Notes: generated by a model not told the origin, from the letters alone. A stretch of DNA of 64,000 nucleotides from Antedon bifida (GCA_963402885.1 OY727100.1:8667501-8731500); one strand, 5' to 3'. Counted from the stretch's first letter, positions 1 to 12,228 are shown. Made by a program: numbers and translations.

Positions 1-1
1 T

Positions 2-166
2 CACATGGCATCTGAAGAACTTCAGAGAACCACTCCAGTTGATTCCATAATCATTGCTGCAACAGAACCTGAAAACGATCAAATAGCATCTGAAGAACTT
101 CAGGGAACCATTCCGTCTTTACCTGGGTTCATTGACGATGATTTGATGACTGAGGATGCTGTTTAG
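2..166 (+). CDS. 3'-terminal coding exon of an upstream gene (partial)
   Basis: One open frame runs from the window edge to a TAG at 164-166. The 54 residues are acidic and contain a short duplication: the block ASEELQ followed by a threonine occurs twice, about 25 residues apart. It ends in an acidic tail (DDDLMTEDAV). No catalytic motif is visible and I do not recognise the family. An AT-rich 3' flank follows. The acidic repeat and clean stop make a real terminal exon more likely than chance, but the rest of the gene is outside the window. Its strand is opposite to the large gene further right. Confidence 0.5.
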   Translation, partial: HMASEELQRTTPVDSIIIAATEPENDQIASEELQGTIPSLPGFIDDDLMTEDAV

Positions 167-1157
167 AAACATATACGCCAACGAGAGATGCCAGCTTACT
201 AGAAACCCAGCTACAGTAATAGTGGAGATGTTATCATGTCTAGTCTCATTTATAATAGTTTATTTGATTTGATTTGATTTGATTTGATCACTTTATTTCA
301 GAATAAATATTCCATATATACTATATATACAACAAATAATACAAAACCGGAAAATCAAACTAAAATAGGAGTTTTTCCCACTTAGTGTAGAGATTTGAAT
401 ATCGGAACAAATAGTTTGTGGTAAATTAAAACAAATTATGATGTATGTGGTGACATTGAAGTTTTATATTGGAATTTTTATGTTTAACAGTACTGCATTA
501 TGTGCAATTAATATCCGCTGTGCGGCAATTGTATTAGTGTATGTATAAATTCTGATTATGTCTTAAATGATGGCAGAAGTTAAGTAAGCTATCTGACTTA
601 CAAGTCAACATTAACATAGATGGAGAATCAATCTCTTGTAAATAGTGATATGGTGTGATATTAGATAATACTCTTTTTCGATAATGTAAAATCTAAGCCT
701 ACTGTAAAGAACAAAAATATAATCATAAACTATTATAGTAGTGTACTGTGAGTAGATAGTAGTTAAAAATATATATTACAAAAATATAAAAAAGTATCAT
801 AATTTAAATTTATTTAATTCAAATCACTGAAAGCAAATAATAATAAAAAAAAAAAAAAAAAAATAATAATACCAGCAAGGTGGGTTATATCCAATACGGT
901 TCCACTAAGTAAGATATTTTTATGCATTATTAGTGTATTAAAAAATATATAAACTATAACTGAAATGATATTTGATTGAAATTTAGAAAAAATGTATCCA
1001 CGTATTTGAAGTAAAATACAACAAGAGTTCATACTTTGATATGTCATAATTGTGGAATTGAAATTGAAAAATAAAAAATAATGAATCTGGAAAAGATGAT
1101 GTGCTTATAAAATAATTTAAATAAAAATGATGTCTAAGACTACTGTATTGTATATTA
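167..1157. other. AT-rich non-coding stretch with simple repeats
   Basis: No supported gene. It holds a (TTGAT)n run at about 262-288 and a poly(A) run near 845-862. The short open frames here are AT-rich and lack any family signature. It probably contains the 3' flank of the gene ending at 166. Confidence 0.5.
261..345 (-). repeat. Possible LINE 3' tail with (ATCAA)n microsatellite
   Basis: On the minus strand the sequence reads through ...GAAATAAAGTGATCAAATCAAATC..., an A-rich 3' end followed by a pentamer run. This resembles the microsatellite tails of CR1/L2-like LINEs seen elsewhere in the window (28980, 58340). No coding part remains. Confidence 0.3.
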
Positions 1158-2540
1158 TCACGCTGCTGCTCTAGCCAGCTACGTCCCATGAGGACTACTC
1201 ATTCATAAGCTAAAGCAAGCAGCAGTTATAGTATCTAAGGCCGACAGTTTTGCGACTTTGTAAACTCGACTATAATTTATAGATCCCAGCTGCTGGACTC
1301 AAAAAACGTATGGGAAAAGAGAGTCTATGAAGGCTCACGGTTGAATAATTTTGGATTATCGCCCTTTGATTGGTTGACGCGAATCAACAGATTGGAACAA
1401 ATTGTATCCTATTATAAACAACAACTTTACTATGGACTGTAATGATCATAATTCAATGATTTAAATCTGACGGCCTATAACAATATTATATAGATTATTA
1501 TAATATCGGCCTAGATTGACAGTCAAATTGAATTCATAGTAAATACCGGCCTATAGGTTGACAGCCAAAATTAATGTTTGATTATTTGACAGTGAATTAT
1601 TGTATATAACATTAGAGTTGAGGGATGGGGAAGAGGATGGGAAGAACAATTTTTAAATATATTCTCTATCCACTCAGTAACGAAATATTGTTTTAAATGT
1701 TTTATAGGCCTATTATATCAATAATATACCACTAAACACAGTAAATTTACGATTTATAATACTTTTTTAAAACTGTCCTGTTATAGTCGATTGAAATAGT
1801 AAAGTACATGTAACGATACACCACTACAACGTTTATATTTTTTATAATTATTAATTAATACAAAAACGTTGAGAAGCAACTGTCAGTAATCTACCCACAG
1901 TCACAGTAATAAATGTTTTTTGTATATTTTGTTTATATATATCTAACAGTAACCACATTCACAGTAAGACCATTTTGATTCAAATGGCGACCAAAAATGG
2001 TTAATACGTACAGTATTTACAATATTGTCAAAGTATTGCAATACTTTATATAAGTTTTATTCTCCAAGGGCCCATAAATTTACCTACTTGTGTTAAACCA
2101 AGGGCTCATAAATTTACCTACAAACTGGGAGTCTGAGAGATTGAAATGTTCCATTCAAATCGGCCTGTCTTCAACATTATGATACTGTACTCGAGCTGTT
2201 CAACCGGTTTTCGGCTATTAAAACAATTATCGTAGGAGGAGATAGGAAAATGCGAAGTATCCTCGTATTATTGTGTGCAGGTATTTTTCATGAGGACATC
2301 CATTAGACAGAAAAACACCCCTATTTGGGGCAAATGCGTTTTAATTGTCAATAAATAATTATCTAACTAAATTTAATTAGTAAAAAGGGTTACATCAGGT
2401 GGTTACAATCAGTACCGAGATTCTAACCAACTTTATATACCATCGAGTAAACATTCTAGAAATAACGCGCGATTTACCGAAGTTTGCCCTTACGTAAATT
2501 TATATATAGATACCGGCCTGGTTAACAACAAGAACGAAGT
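1158..2540 (+). repeat. Dispersed repeat family R1, copy 1
   Basis: Two blocks recur in the window. 1160-1400 (CAGCTGCTGGAC..., GATTGGTTGACGCGAATCAAC) recurs at 47837-48005 and 51275-51510, and inverted at 54440-54600. 1610-2540 (GTTGAGGGATG..., CAACCGGTTTTC, ATTATCGTAGGAGG) recurs at 51220-52330 and inverted at 60230-60720 and 48540-48730. No protein is encoded. The family is probably a non-autonomous DNA transposon. Confidence 0.7.
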
Positions 2541-2942
2541 AATTATTTATTGAACAAGACTTTACAGATTACCGTCTCTAGCATCTCAATAGGCCTACTG
2601 TATTATCAGCAAATGTTTTCATAGACTCTCTTCTCGTGCTTAGTTAGTAAGTGTATCATTGTTTCATTACCTCCACCAAGGAGGTTATGTAGTCGATAGC
2701 TTGTGTCTTTCTGTTTGTTTGTTTGTTAACAGGATTACTCCTCAAAACGTTATGGCAAGATCTTTACAAAATTGAAAGGACCACTCGATTTAATTTTGGA
2801 GGCAATCCGGACCAGGATCCTAATTCTGGACCACTTTTTAAAATTATTTGCAGACCCTGTTAATTTTAAATGATAACAATTTTCAAAAGCCGGCGAGCAG
2901 TCTTAAAGTAACAAGTAAACTGAAATTGCACTTCGTTTTCAT
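2541..2942. other. Non-coding, no recognised feature
   Basis: AT-rich sequence between repeat R1 and the start of the 6141-bp tandem duplication. It contains a short (TTTG)n-like run near 2708-2730. I see no gene. Confidence 0.4.
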
Positions 2943-3159
2943 TGCAAGAGTTATAATTTGTGATTTGTAATATTGAAACATAATTTGATTTAATGTAGGC
3001 CTACAGGTTTTTTGATACGCGAGTAGATTTTAAAAACTGACACTATTGTTAGTTGAAAGGCTGGCTACATAACCATTGCACCAAACTCGCGGCGTACACA
3101 TGGTTGTAGTGAATTAGCCTAATCACACAAGGCATTAAGACAAATAAAGTATATACCAG

Positions 3160-4110
3160 CAGAAACCCGTGCTCCGCATGGTCTTTTTCTACCTTAAATA
3201 TGCGGTTATATACTATGCATGGGCAAGTATAATAACAGCGCACTCTGATACAAGTACTTTGACAAATTATTAAAATAAAAACAAATTGTATCACGAATAA
3301 CATTCGGAACTACTGTATTTACGGCCATTGATTTTTTATACACTATCCTTTCACTTTAAAATATATGTAGGCTAAAAAATAAAGCAATAGTACAGTGGAT
3401 GTGGAACTTTAGACTTTACTTTTGACTGTTCAGACTTTACGAAAATGAAAGACGATAAGGAAAAATTGTGCGGTGTGAATTAGATGATGCGTGCAAACAC
3501 ATAACGAAAGTATAAAATGCCAAAATATATTATTTTGGGTGTTTTTCGTGGTGTATTAATTATTTGATACATAGAGATGAAATAAAAAGTGGACAAAAAT
3601 CGAATAAAAAACACATTCATTTACATTTTATTTTTATTTCACTGATTTTGATATTTTGCAATTGTTTTTGTATGAAAGATTTTTTACCTACTTGCTACTT
3701 TGTAATTAAATTGTGGTCTACCAGTAACCCACACGGTGTTTCTGCCTTAATAATAATTAAGGAATTAAAAATTAATTAAGGAAGTAGTTCGGCTATCTTT
3801 CACATAAGGCATCCATTTGGATTCGTTTTATTTGTGTGTGTGTGGGTTTTTTTGTTGTTAATTTACATTTTTTTATTTCATGTTTTTTTTTATATTTTGC
3901 AATTTTTTTTGTGTGAGGTTTCGTATATCTTTTTTGCTAGTTTTGTAATTACACTGTGGTCTAATTTTGATTTTTAGCTTTAAGCGGTGATACACAACAA
4001 TTACACATGTCGCGGATTCGAACTCGAACGTACTAAGCATTGATATTAATGGCCACTGTGTTTTACCGTGATTTACATTTTACAAATTCACAAAGTCTCA
4101 CAGTTGTTGT
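3160..4110 (+). repeat. Dispersed repeat family R2, unit-1 copy, left block
   Basis: It begins near CCCGTGCTCCGCATGG and contains ACGGCCATTGATTTT, ACTTTAAAATAT and GGGTGTTTTTCGTGG. Related sequence is at 41750-42640 and 59110-59760. The second copy is at 9301-10251. Open frames in this block are not conserved between family members, so I regard it as non-coding. Confidence 0.65.
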
Positions 4111-4577
4111 AAAAAAAGCTCATTAAAATTGTTTTCATGGCTTTCATAACTACAGACGTGTATGTCTGTATTTGGAAAGAGTTTCTGTCAAAAGCGATCA
4201 AAAAAATTATGTCTATATTTAATACTTTTTACAGTAGGGCCTATGCATAATTAATTTTGGTATTATTTAATACTTCATAAAAATTAAAGTTGATACCACA
4301 ACTATAATTACACTATTAATATGATATCATGAATATGACAGTAGAAATCACAACAAATCTAAAAAAAGTACTGCAGTGTTGGACAATAAGAAACTTGGCT
4401 TCATTTGGTGAGAACAATTGTAATTAATAATAATTATTATTAACTTTAGCATTGTTGAAGTTGAATATTATGTGCTGTAAGTAAAGAGTGTACCTTGACG
4501 TTATCAGGAAGATGATGACCTGTTTCCATATTTTTTATATTATTATAGATAGAATAAGTATAGGTGTTAAAATAAAT

Positions 4578-4774
4578 AATAATACTAATAAAATTGCCTC
4601 ATGGTGTGACATAGCTAAATAGCACATGTCATTTTTGCAAATTTCATTAGATAGTAGTTCTCGGGTGGGACTACTCGAACCCACGACCTGAAGTTTACAA
4701 TCTAATGAAATTTGCAAAAATTACATGTGCTATTTAGCTATGTCACACCATGAGGCAATTTTATTAGTATTATT
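4578..4774. repeat. Inverted repeat with a SINE fragment in the loop
   Basis: Arms 4578-4652 and 4700-4774 are 75 bp each and differ at one base. The 47-bp loop contains, on the minus strand, GGTCGTGGGTTCGAG, which fits a tRNA B box. This arrangement suggests a SINE inserted into or flanked by a foldback sequence. The RNA would form a near-perfect hairpin. The second copy is at 10719-10915. Confidence 0.8.
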
Positions 4775-4792
4775 GTTTATTTTTATATTATT

Positions 4793-5117
4793 AAGTATTC
4801 TCAAATGTACTTAGTATAAAGTACAAATTACGTCAGAGTAGGGCAAAACATCTAATTACTCAACTCCCTGACGCAAAAACTACAATTACAATCCTGTTGG
4901 TGCAGTACCCGCTGCTTACTTGAGCTCGAATCTAACCACTAGCCATCAGCGCAAGCTCGGTGGTAAAGGTATGAACGCCAGGCTAGTGATCTGGAGGTCG
5001 TGGGTTCGAGTCCCACCCAAGTATTCTCAAATGTACTTAGTATAAAGTACAAATTACGTCAGAGTAGGGCAAAACATCTAATTACTCAACTCCCTGACGC
5101 AAAAACTACAATTACAA
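4793..5117 (+). repeat. tRNA-derived SINE with flanking 99-bp direct repeats
   Basis: The block starting AAGTATTCTCAAATG occurs at 4793-4891 and 5019-5117, offset 226. Between them, 4950-5020 is tRNA-like, with an A-box-like GCTCGGTGGTAAAGG at 4955-4969 and a B box GGGTTCGAGTCCC at 5002-5014. The direct repeats look like SINE bodies, so this is a dimer or nested pair. It is not a functional tRNA because no proper cloverleaf is apparent. The second copy is at 10934-11258. Confidence 0.7.
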
Positions 5118-5279
5118 ACTTCATAATAATTGATATTCAGTTGGGCCTATATTAATACTACTAGCCTAGGCCTACAATATCTGCTACGCTAGTCATATTA
5201 CTGTACATTGATATTCTTACCGTATTTATAAAAAAAAACCTTCAATTCAGGTATTGACTACTAAATCTTAATATGTTGT

Positions 5280-5700
5280 AATACAGTTATACATTGAAGT
5301 TCGTATTTGGCGCGTGTTGGAGCATGGAGCAGTCAATTAAATGCCGTCACGCATCATTGAGTTTGTTTACAAATTTTAATGGGGCCATCGTTGCTCAGAC
5401 CGAGGGCTTATACCGAGAGCCGAATGAGTCCGAAACAAGCCGATGGAGGAACTCTTGTACGGAGAAAAAAATCGCTGGCGGTACACGACAAAGGAGGTTG
5501 CGAAGTATATACAGTGTAACATGGTCGCTGAGACGTCAAGTGACTGCTAGTTTTTGCCTTTTTTGTGTGTTTATCCTTAAAATTCAGGAAAGTGACATAG
5601 CCTATCTTGAGTGGCCCACCAATAAACATCAGTGTGCCTGTTACGGGCCTCGCATGAGTCCGAGCGGAGATAGGAGAAACGTCCGAGCGGTTTAATATAT
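5280..5700 (+). repeat. Dispersed repeat family R2, right block, unit 1
   Basis: It resembles 42790-43000 and 60110-60220 (GGAGGTTGCG, TTTTTGCCTTTTTT, TGGCCCA, CATCAGTGTGCC). A 133-codon open frame lies here, but the related copies do not keep it open, so I treat it as repeat sequence. The second copy is at 11421-11841. Confidence 0.6.
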
Positions 5701-6087
5701 AAAGTTATCAGACAAAGATGAACATAAAAAATGCAGTAAAGTTAAAGTATATTTTGCTCTCTTGCTGACCTGTGTCTGTTCACCTTCATACCAAAACTAA
5801 AACTAAACTTAAAACATATTATCTTAACTATTTAAAAAACCCACCCTGATTCTGATTGGCCAACAATATTCCAAGTAGTTTGATAAGTTAGCCTTTTTCA
5901 AAAATTGAGACAAAATTACCGTTAACTTTGTCTGGGGCTTTTTTTCTAGGCCACATGGTACCATATGATATGTGTAACTGTAAGAGGAGTAACTAAAGGT
6001 TACTGGATAATAACCTCTATAGTATGAGTTATTATCACAGTGTCAAAAACGCGAACAATTTAGTAGCATTAATATATAGATACTGTA

Positions 6088-7740
6088 TTGTTATTCGCAG
6101 TGGCTAAAGATACGGTACCGTATCCTAAATTTGAGGCAATCGTTGTACATGGCGGAACTAATGATTGTTCATCTGATGATGCTCATCTACTACAGGCTAT
6201 AGACGAGTTCCATAAGTTAATAGAAGACGTCAAAGTGAAGGCTCCTGAAACAAAGCTCCTGAAACAAATCCACGTGCTGATGAAGAAATATTCCAGAAGA
6301 GAGTTGATCGATTGAATGTTAACATAAAAGAAATGGCAAAGGAAATGGATTGTGTGGTGTCTGACATTGACTTATCTTTTAAACTGTCAAACAATAAATG
6401 CGAAACATCTATTTTAAACATAAGTAAACTACATCTAAGTACTCAATAACATCAATGACGTTCACCAAATAATTAAAATCAGGAAAACTCATCAAGGTAA
6501 GAAGGAATTTCATCCCCGTTTACACCAATCACAAACAAAGAAAACAACAAGATGTTACTTTTGCGGAGAAACGAATCACGTAATGAAGAACTGTAAGCAT
6601 GGACAGCCAATCAGATGCAGATCCTGCAAGCAACAAGGCCACAAGGAGAATCATAACGTATGTAGACAACATTAGGAGTTTGGCAAAGAAGATGATGCCG
6701 TACCCACCATGGGAAGCCATCTGAGCGGTAAAGATACTAATACTAACTTAAGTGTAAATAATGATAATATGTACAAATATAAACTAACTAATTCTTATGT
6801 TATTAACCATTCTTTTAATTTTGATTTATTGTTTGATGAATGTACTGATTGTTTCTCTTGTACTGATAATGCAAATATGGTGCAACCCCATAATTATGTT
6901 ACCTCTGTAAATAATGAGAAACAATATTATGATGATAGTTATGTAAATAATGAACGCAATAGTTCACCCATAAAACGAAAAAGAGTTAGAAGAGGGGAAA
7001 AAAAATCTTCAAAATTGAATTCAAACATCAAAATTGCCTTTCATTATATTAGAGGATATAAAAGTAAGAAAAAGGAAATAAGTTATATAATCCAACAACA
7101 AAAATTTGATATCCTTGGAATGGTTGAAACTTTTCTAAATAATGATGAAGTCATATTACAAATTACAATTGGATTGGAAAAAACAGACAAAAAGGTGCCA
7201 AAAAATCACATGGGGGAATTGGATTGCTTATAAATAAAAATATTAAAATTTTGGAAAATGATCGTTTAAATTCACAATCAGATGACTTAGAAAGGTGTTG
7301 GACAAAGGTACAATTTGGAGGTAACACAGACTTTATATACCATGTTGCAGTTTGTTACTTCCCATGTGAAGGGTCTGCTTTCGGAACTTTTTATAATTAA
7401 AGATAATAATGAAGATGCCAAAATCATTATCCTTGGGGATTTTAATGGTAAAGTAGGTAACATGATTAAAGGGTTAATTGACCTTTGTAATAATGGTGAA
7501 TTAACTATGCTTAACGCCTCTGACAAATGTGCGCGCTGGTACTTTAACTTGGGTACAAAAGAACCAAGCCAGCATTTTAGTAGTTCAATTAACTATGACT
7601 TTAAAGATTGGGATCCTAGTCGTTTATTAAAAGTATGTAATCATTTTTATCGTATTAAAGTTTTAATTATTGTAATTTTAAGATTTATCCTTTTGCAGTA
7701 TGGTCGAAGCGTCCGCCAACCAAAGCGGCCGCCAGTTTAA
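6088..7740 (+). pseudogene. Decayed LINE fragment (ORF1 plus endonuclease), unit 1
   Basis: Three pieces lie in LINE order in broken frames. First is an SGNH-hydrolase-like segment with VVHGGTND (about 6097-6315). Next are two zinc knuckles at about 6540-6674: CYFCGETNHVMKNC is CCHC, and CRSCKQQGHKENHNVC is C-X2-C-X4-H-X6-C. Last are APE-type endonuclease pieces (about 7034-7560) with DILGMVETFL and IILGDFNGKVG. An esterase-like ORF1 followed by APE endonuclease is known from CR1/L2-type LINEs. No reverse transcriptase follows, so the 3' part is lost. The copy is inactive. Confidence 0.65.
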
Positions 7741-7747
7741 TATCGTC
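7699..7747 (+). repeat. 49-bp dispersed repeat containing GCGGCCGC (copy in unit 1)
   Basis: It starts TATGGTCGAAGCG and contains CCAACCAAAGCGGCCGCC. An almost identical copy in inverse orientation is at 36412-36460, and the unit-2 copy is at 13840-13888. The two halves around CCAACCAAAG form a partial inverted repeat. Confidence 0.6.
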
Positions 7748-7959
7748 ATTTGTATGGAACGCCATGTGCGCTTTAAACTTTAATTGTCGTTGTCAACGTC
7801 ATGGCCTATGGCGAGTTGAGTTACAGCTGTATGTATGATCAAACCAATAAATATAAGCCAAATCATGTACTATCGAATCTTTATATTTCTATAATAATTA
7901 AGTTTGCCTGCCGATAAATCAATGTATATTTTATTTCATATTTTAATATTAAATATTAT

Positions 7960-8149
7960 ACAGATATTGCCTGCTTAGGCCTAGAGGTGAAATATAAGAT
8001 TTGACATCCCCGAGGGAATGATATTATGTTCGAGGGAATATATATATCCCGAAGCGGCAGCTGAGGGATATATAATTCCCCGAGAACATAATATCATCTC
8101 GAGGGGATGTTAAATCTTATATTTTACCGATATAAAAGGCGATATCTGT
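7960..8149. mobile_element. Foldback (MITE-like) element, unit 1
   Basis: Long imperfect palindrome. The inner arms are 7987-8050 and 8065-8128 (roughly 90 percent complementary) around a 14-base loop. The outer arms add ACAGATATTGCCT at about 7960 against AGGCGATATCTGT at 8137-8149. There is no coding capacity. A non-autonomous foldback transposon is the simplest reading. The second copy is at 14101-14290. Confidence 0.7.
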
Positions 8150-8611
8150 TATATTATATAGCCAAGAACAAGTCTGCTGGGTTGGGTGAAGCTAGGCTAG
8201 GCCTCCTATTCTATAGGCCTAGGCCTAGTATTTGTATTGTATGTAAACAAGCCTCCTGCCTAGACACCTTACCTTGCGAAGAATAATATACAGATAATTA
8301 CTAATTAATGATTCCTTGGCAAGAAAATATTCACTTAGGCCTAGGTCGTTTAAATTAACGAAGAATTTCCATCAATAAGCCTATTAATAATAATATTATA
8401 ATCAGGTAGGCCGAATAAACAATTCATCGTCTTCTCTTCGAGGAGCTAGCCGAATCACCGGATGTTCAGCGCGTACTAGTTACTAGGTTACTACCGTGAG
8501 TATTGACCAATCACAAACGGTGTTTCATCACATTTAGGGAGGACTAATAACAAATGAGGGCGCTATGTATGCATAGTTTAAATAGTTTAGATGAATAATT
8601 TCTTCAAGCAA

Positions 8612-8690
8612 GCTGCATGGCGCAACGGTGGAAATGTTGTCTTGCGATGGAGTGACAATTCCACCCGAGTTCAAATCCAGTAGATGACTT
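8612..8690 (+). repeat. tRNA-like SINE head, unit 1
   Basis: An A-box-like TGGCGCAACGG at 8618-8628 and a B-box-like GAGTTCAAATCC at 8667-8678 are spaced as in a tRNA promoter. The stems are weak, so a SINE head is more likely than a tRNA gene. The second copy is at 14753-14831. Confidence 0.5.
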
Positions 8691-8937
8691 TTGTTTATTT
8701 ATCGGCAAACGCGAGTGTTGCCACACGAAAATTACACAGTCAATATCATCGAACTCGAGAATGTATATGTTTAATGACAGGGGACACGATAATTACGCGA
8801 AAATTAATCGGTCAATATCATCGTTCTCGAGGATATATACGATTTACGATCCTCGCAGCGGTAGTCATGTGACGCAGTTTCAACCAATCACGTTCACGTA
8901 TTTACATAGGCTATGTAATATATAATACTATTACCTA

Positions 8938-9085
8938 AATCCAGCAGTATCGACACCAGCCAAAGAAACGCTTAAATTCAAAACCTCAAGAAACCCGCCT
9001 CCAGTACAAGAACTTAGAGAATTTGAAGATAAAATGCTTAATTTAGTACAGAACATCAAGTTTGAAGATAATAAATGCCCGAATG
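8938..9085 (+). pseudogene. Penelope-like ORF N-terminal fragment (unit 1)
   Basis: The frame reads NPAVSTPAKETLKF and PPPVQELREFEDKML, a segment that precedes the reverse transcriptase in this Penelope-like family. It is cut off by the start of the second tandem unit at 9084, so unit 1 carries only this stub. Confidence 0.6.
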
Positions 9086-9300
9086 CAAGAGTTATAATTT
9101 GTGATTTGTAATATTGAAACATAATTTGATTTAATGTAGGCCTACAGGTTTTTTGATACGCGAGTAGATTTTAAAAACTGACACTATTGTTAGTTGAAAG
9201 GCTGGCTACATAACCATTGCACCAAACTCGCGGCGTACACATGGTTGTAGTGAATTAGCCTAATCACACAAGGCATTAAGACAAATAAAGTATATACCAG

Positions 9301-10251
9301 CAGAAACCCGTGCTCCGCATGGTCTTTTTCTACCTTAAATATGCGGTTATATACTATGCATGGGCAAGTATAATAACAGCGCACTCTGATACAAGTACTT
9401 TGACAAATTATTAAAATAAAAACAAATTGTATCACGAATAACATTCGGAACTACTGTATTTACGGCCATTGATTTTTTATACACTATCCTTTCACTTTAA
9501 AATATATGTAGGCTAAAAAATAAAGCAATAGTACAGTGGATGTGGAACTTTAGACTTTACTTTTGACTGTTCAGACTTTACGAAAATGAAAGACGATAAG
9601 GAAAAATTGTGCGGTGTGAATTAGATGATGCGTGCAAACACATAACGAAAGTATAAAATGCCAAAATATATTATTTTGGGTGTTTTTCGTGGTGTATTAA
9701 TTATTTGATACATAGAGATGAAATAAAAAGTGGACAAAAATCGAATAAAAAACACATTCATTTACATTTTATTTTTATTTCACTGATTTTGATATTTTGC
9801 AATTGTTTTTGTATGAAAGATTTTTTACCTACTTGCTACTTTGTAATTAAATTGTGGTCTACCAGTAACCCACACGGTGTTTCTGCCTTAATAATAATTA
9901 AGGAATTAAAAATTAATTAAGGAAGTAGTTCGGCTATCTTTCACATAAGGCATCCATTTGGATTCGTTTTATTTGTGTGTGTGTGGGTTTTTTTGTTGTT
10001 AATTTACATTTTTTTATTTCATGTTTTTTTTTATATTTTGCAATTTTTTTTGTGTGAGGTTTCGTATATCTTTTTTGCTAGTTTTGTAATTACACTGTGG
10101 TCTAATTTTGATTTTTAGCTTTAAGCGGTGATACACAACAATTACACATGTCGCGGATTCGAACTCGAACGTACTAAGCATTGATATTAATGGCCACTGT
10201 GTTTTACCGTGATTTACATTTTACAAATTCACAAAGTCTCACAGTTGTTGT
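9301..10251 (+). repeat. Dispersed repeat family R2, unit-2 copy, left block
   Basis: Copy of 3160-4110 carried in the second tandem unit, with the same relatives at 41750 and 59110. Confidence 0.65.
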
Positions 10252-10718
10252 AAAAAAAGCTCATTAAAATTGTTTTCATGGCTTTCATAACTACAGACGT
10301 GTATGTCTGTATTTGGAAAGAGTTTCTGTCAAAAGCGATCAAAAAAATTATGTCTATATTTAATACTTTTTACAGTAGGGCCTATGCATAATTAATTTTG
10401 GTATTATTTAATACTTCATAAAAATTAAAGTTGATACCACAACTATAATTACACTATTAATATGATATCATGAATATGACAGTAGAAATCACAACAAATC
10501 TAAAAAAAGTACTGCAGTGTTGGACAATAAGAAACTTGGCTTCATTTGGTGAGAACAATTGTAATTAATAATAATTATTATTAACTTTAGCATTGTTGAA
10601 GTTGAATATTATGTGCTGTAAGTAAAGAGTGTACCTTGACGTTATCAGGAAGATGATGACCTGTTTCCATATTTTTTATATTATTATAGATAGAATAAGT
10701 ATAGGTGTTAAAATAAAT

Positions 10719-10915
10719 AATAATACTAATAAAATTGCCTCATGGTGTGACATAGCTAAATAGCACATGTCATTTTTGCAAATTTCATTAGATAGTAGTT
10801 CTCGGGTGGGACTACTCGAACCCACGACCTGAAGTTTACAATCTAATGAAATTTGCAAAAATTACATGTGCTATTTAGCTATGTCACACCATGAGGCAAT
10901 TTTATTAGTATTATT
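10719..10915. repeat. Inverted repeat with a SINE fragment in the loop (copy 2)
   Basis: Unit-2 copy of 4578-4774: arms 10719-10793 and 10841-10915. Confidence 0.8.
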
Positions 10916-10933
10916 GTTTATTTTTATATTATT

Positions 10934-11258
10934 AAGTATTCTCAAATGTACTTAGTATAAAGTACAAATTACGTCAGAGTAGGGCAAAACATCTAATTAC
11001 TCAACTCCCTGACGCAAAAACTACAATTACAATCCTGTTGGTGCAGTACCCGCTGCTTACTTGAGCTCGAATCTAACCACTAGCCATCAGCGCAAGCTCG
11101 GTGGTAAAGGTATGAACGCCAGGCTAGTGATCTGGAGGTCGTGGGTTCGAGTCCCACCCAAGTATTCTCAAATGTACTTAGTATAAAGTACAAATTACGT
11201 CAGAGTAGGGCAAAACATCTAATTACTCAACTCCCTGACGCAAAAACTACAATTACAA
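10934..11258 (+). repeat. tRNA-derived SINE with direct repeats (copy 2)
   Basis: Unit-2 copy of 4793-5117. The tRNA-like head is at 11091-11161. Confidence 0.7.
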
Positions 11259-11420
11259 ACTTCATAATAATTGATATTCAGTTGGGCCTATATTAATACT
11301 ACTAGCCTAGGCCTACAATATCTGCTACGCTAGTCATATTACTGTACATTGATATTCTTACCGTATTTATAAAAAAAAACCTTCAATTCAGGTATTGACT
11401 ACTAAATCTTAATATGTTGT

Positions 11421-11841
11421 AATACAGTTATACATTGAAGTTCGTATTTGGCGCGTGTTGGAGCATGGAGCAGTCAATTAAATGCCGTCACGCATCATTG
11501 AGTTTGTTTACAAATTTTAATGGGGCCATCGTTGCTCAGACCGAGGGCTTATACCGAGAGCCGAATGAGTCCGAAACAAGCCGATGGAGGAACTCTTGTA
11601 CGGAGAAAAAAATCGCTGGCGGTACACGACAAAGGAGGTTGCGAAGTATATACAGTGTAACATGGTCGCTGAGACGTCAAGTGACTGCTAGTTTTTGCCT
11701 TTTTTGTGTGTTTATCCTTAAAATTCAGGAAAGTGACATAGCCTATCTTGAGTGGCCCACCAATAAACATCAGTGTGCCTGTTACGGGCCTCGCATGAGT
11801 CCGAGCGGAGATAGGAGAAACGTCCGAGCGGTTTAATATAT
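11421..11841 (+). repeat. Dispersed repeat family R2, right block, unit 2
   Basis: Unit-2 copy of 5280-5700. Confidence 0.6.
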
Positions 11842-12228
11842 AAAGTTATCAGACAAAGATGAACATAAAAAATGCAGTAAAGTTAAAGTATATTTTGCTC
11901 TCTTGCTGACCTGTGTCTGTTCACCTTCATACCAAAACTAAAACTAAACTTAAAACATATTATCTTAACTATTTAAAAAACCCACCCTGATTCTGATTGG
12001 CCAACAATATTCCAAGTAGTTTGATAAGTTAGCCTTTTTCAAAAATTGAGACAAAATTACCGTTAACTTTGTCTGGGGCTTTTTTTCTAGGCCACATGGT
12101 ACCATATGATATGTGTAACTGTAAGAGGAGTAACTAAAGGTTACTGGATAATAACCTCTATAGTATGAGTTATTATCACAGTGTCAAAAACGCGAACAAT
12201 TTAGTAGCATTAATATATAGATACTGTA

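Larger units (their letters stand above)
2943..9083. repeat. Tandem duplication, unit 1 (6141 bp)
   Basis: Bases from TGCAAGAG at 2943 recur from 9084 with a constant offset of 6141. Matching features at both places include an inverted repeat, SINE heads, LINE fragments and a foldback element. I saw no mismatch in the stretches compared. The last base before the unit differs (T at 2942, A at 9083). Such identity implies a very recent duplication or an assembly artefact. Confidence 0.95.

Noticed and set aside
814-1189. Minus-strand open frames of 77 and 68 codons
   Set aside because: AT-rich, phenylalanine/isoleucine-rich chance frames over a poly(A) region, with no family motif or splice context.
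3049-3779. 84- and 71-codon open frames, also present in unit 2
   Set aside because: They lie in repeat R2. Related copies at 41750 and 59110 do not preserve them.
4950-5020. Functional tRNA gene
   Set aside because: A and B box-like sequences are present, but the stems do not form a proper cloverleaf and the sequence is embedded in SINE repeats.
5294-5695. 133-codon open frame
   Set aside because: Part of repeat R2. Relatives at 42790 and 60110 are broken, so coding is unlikely despite the length.
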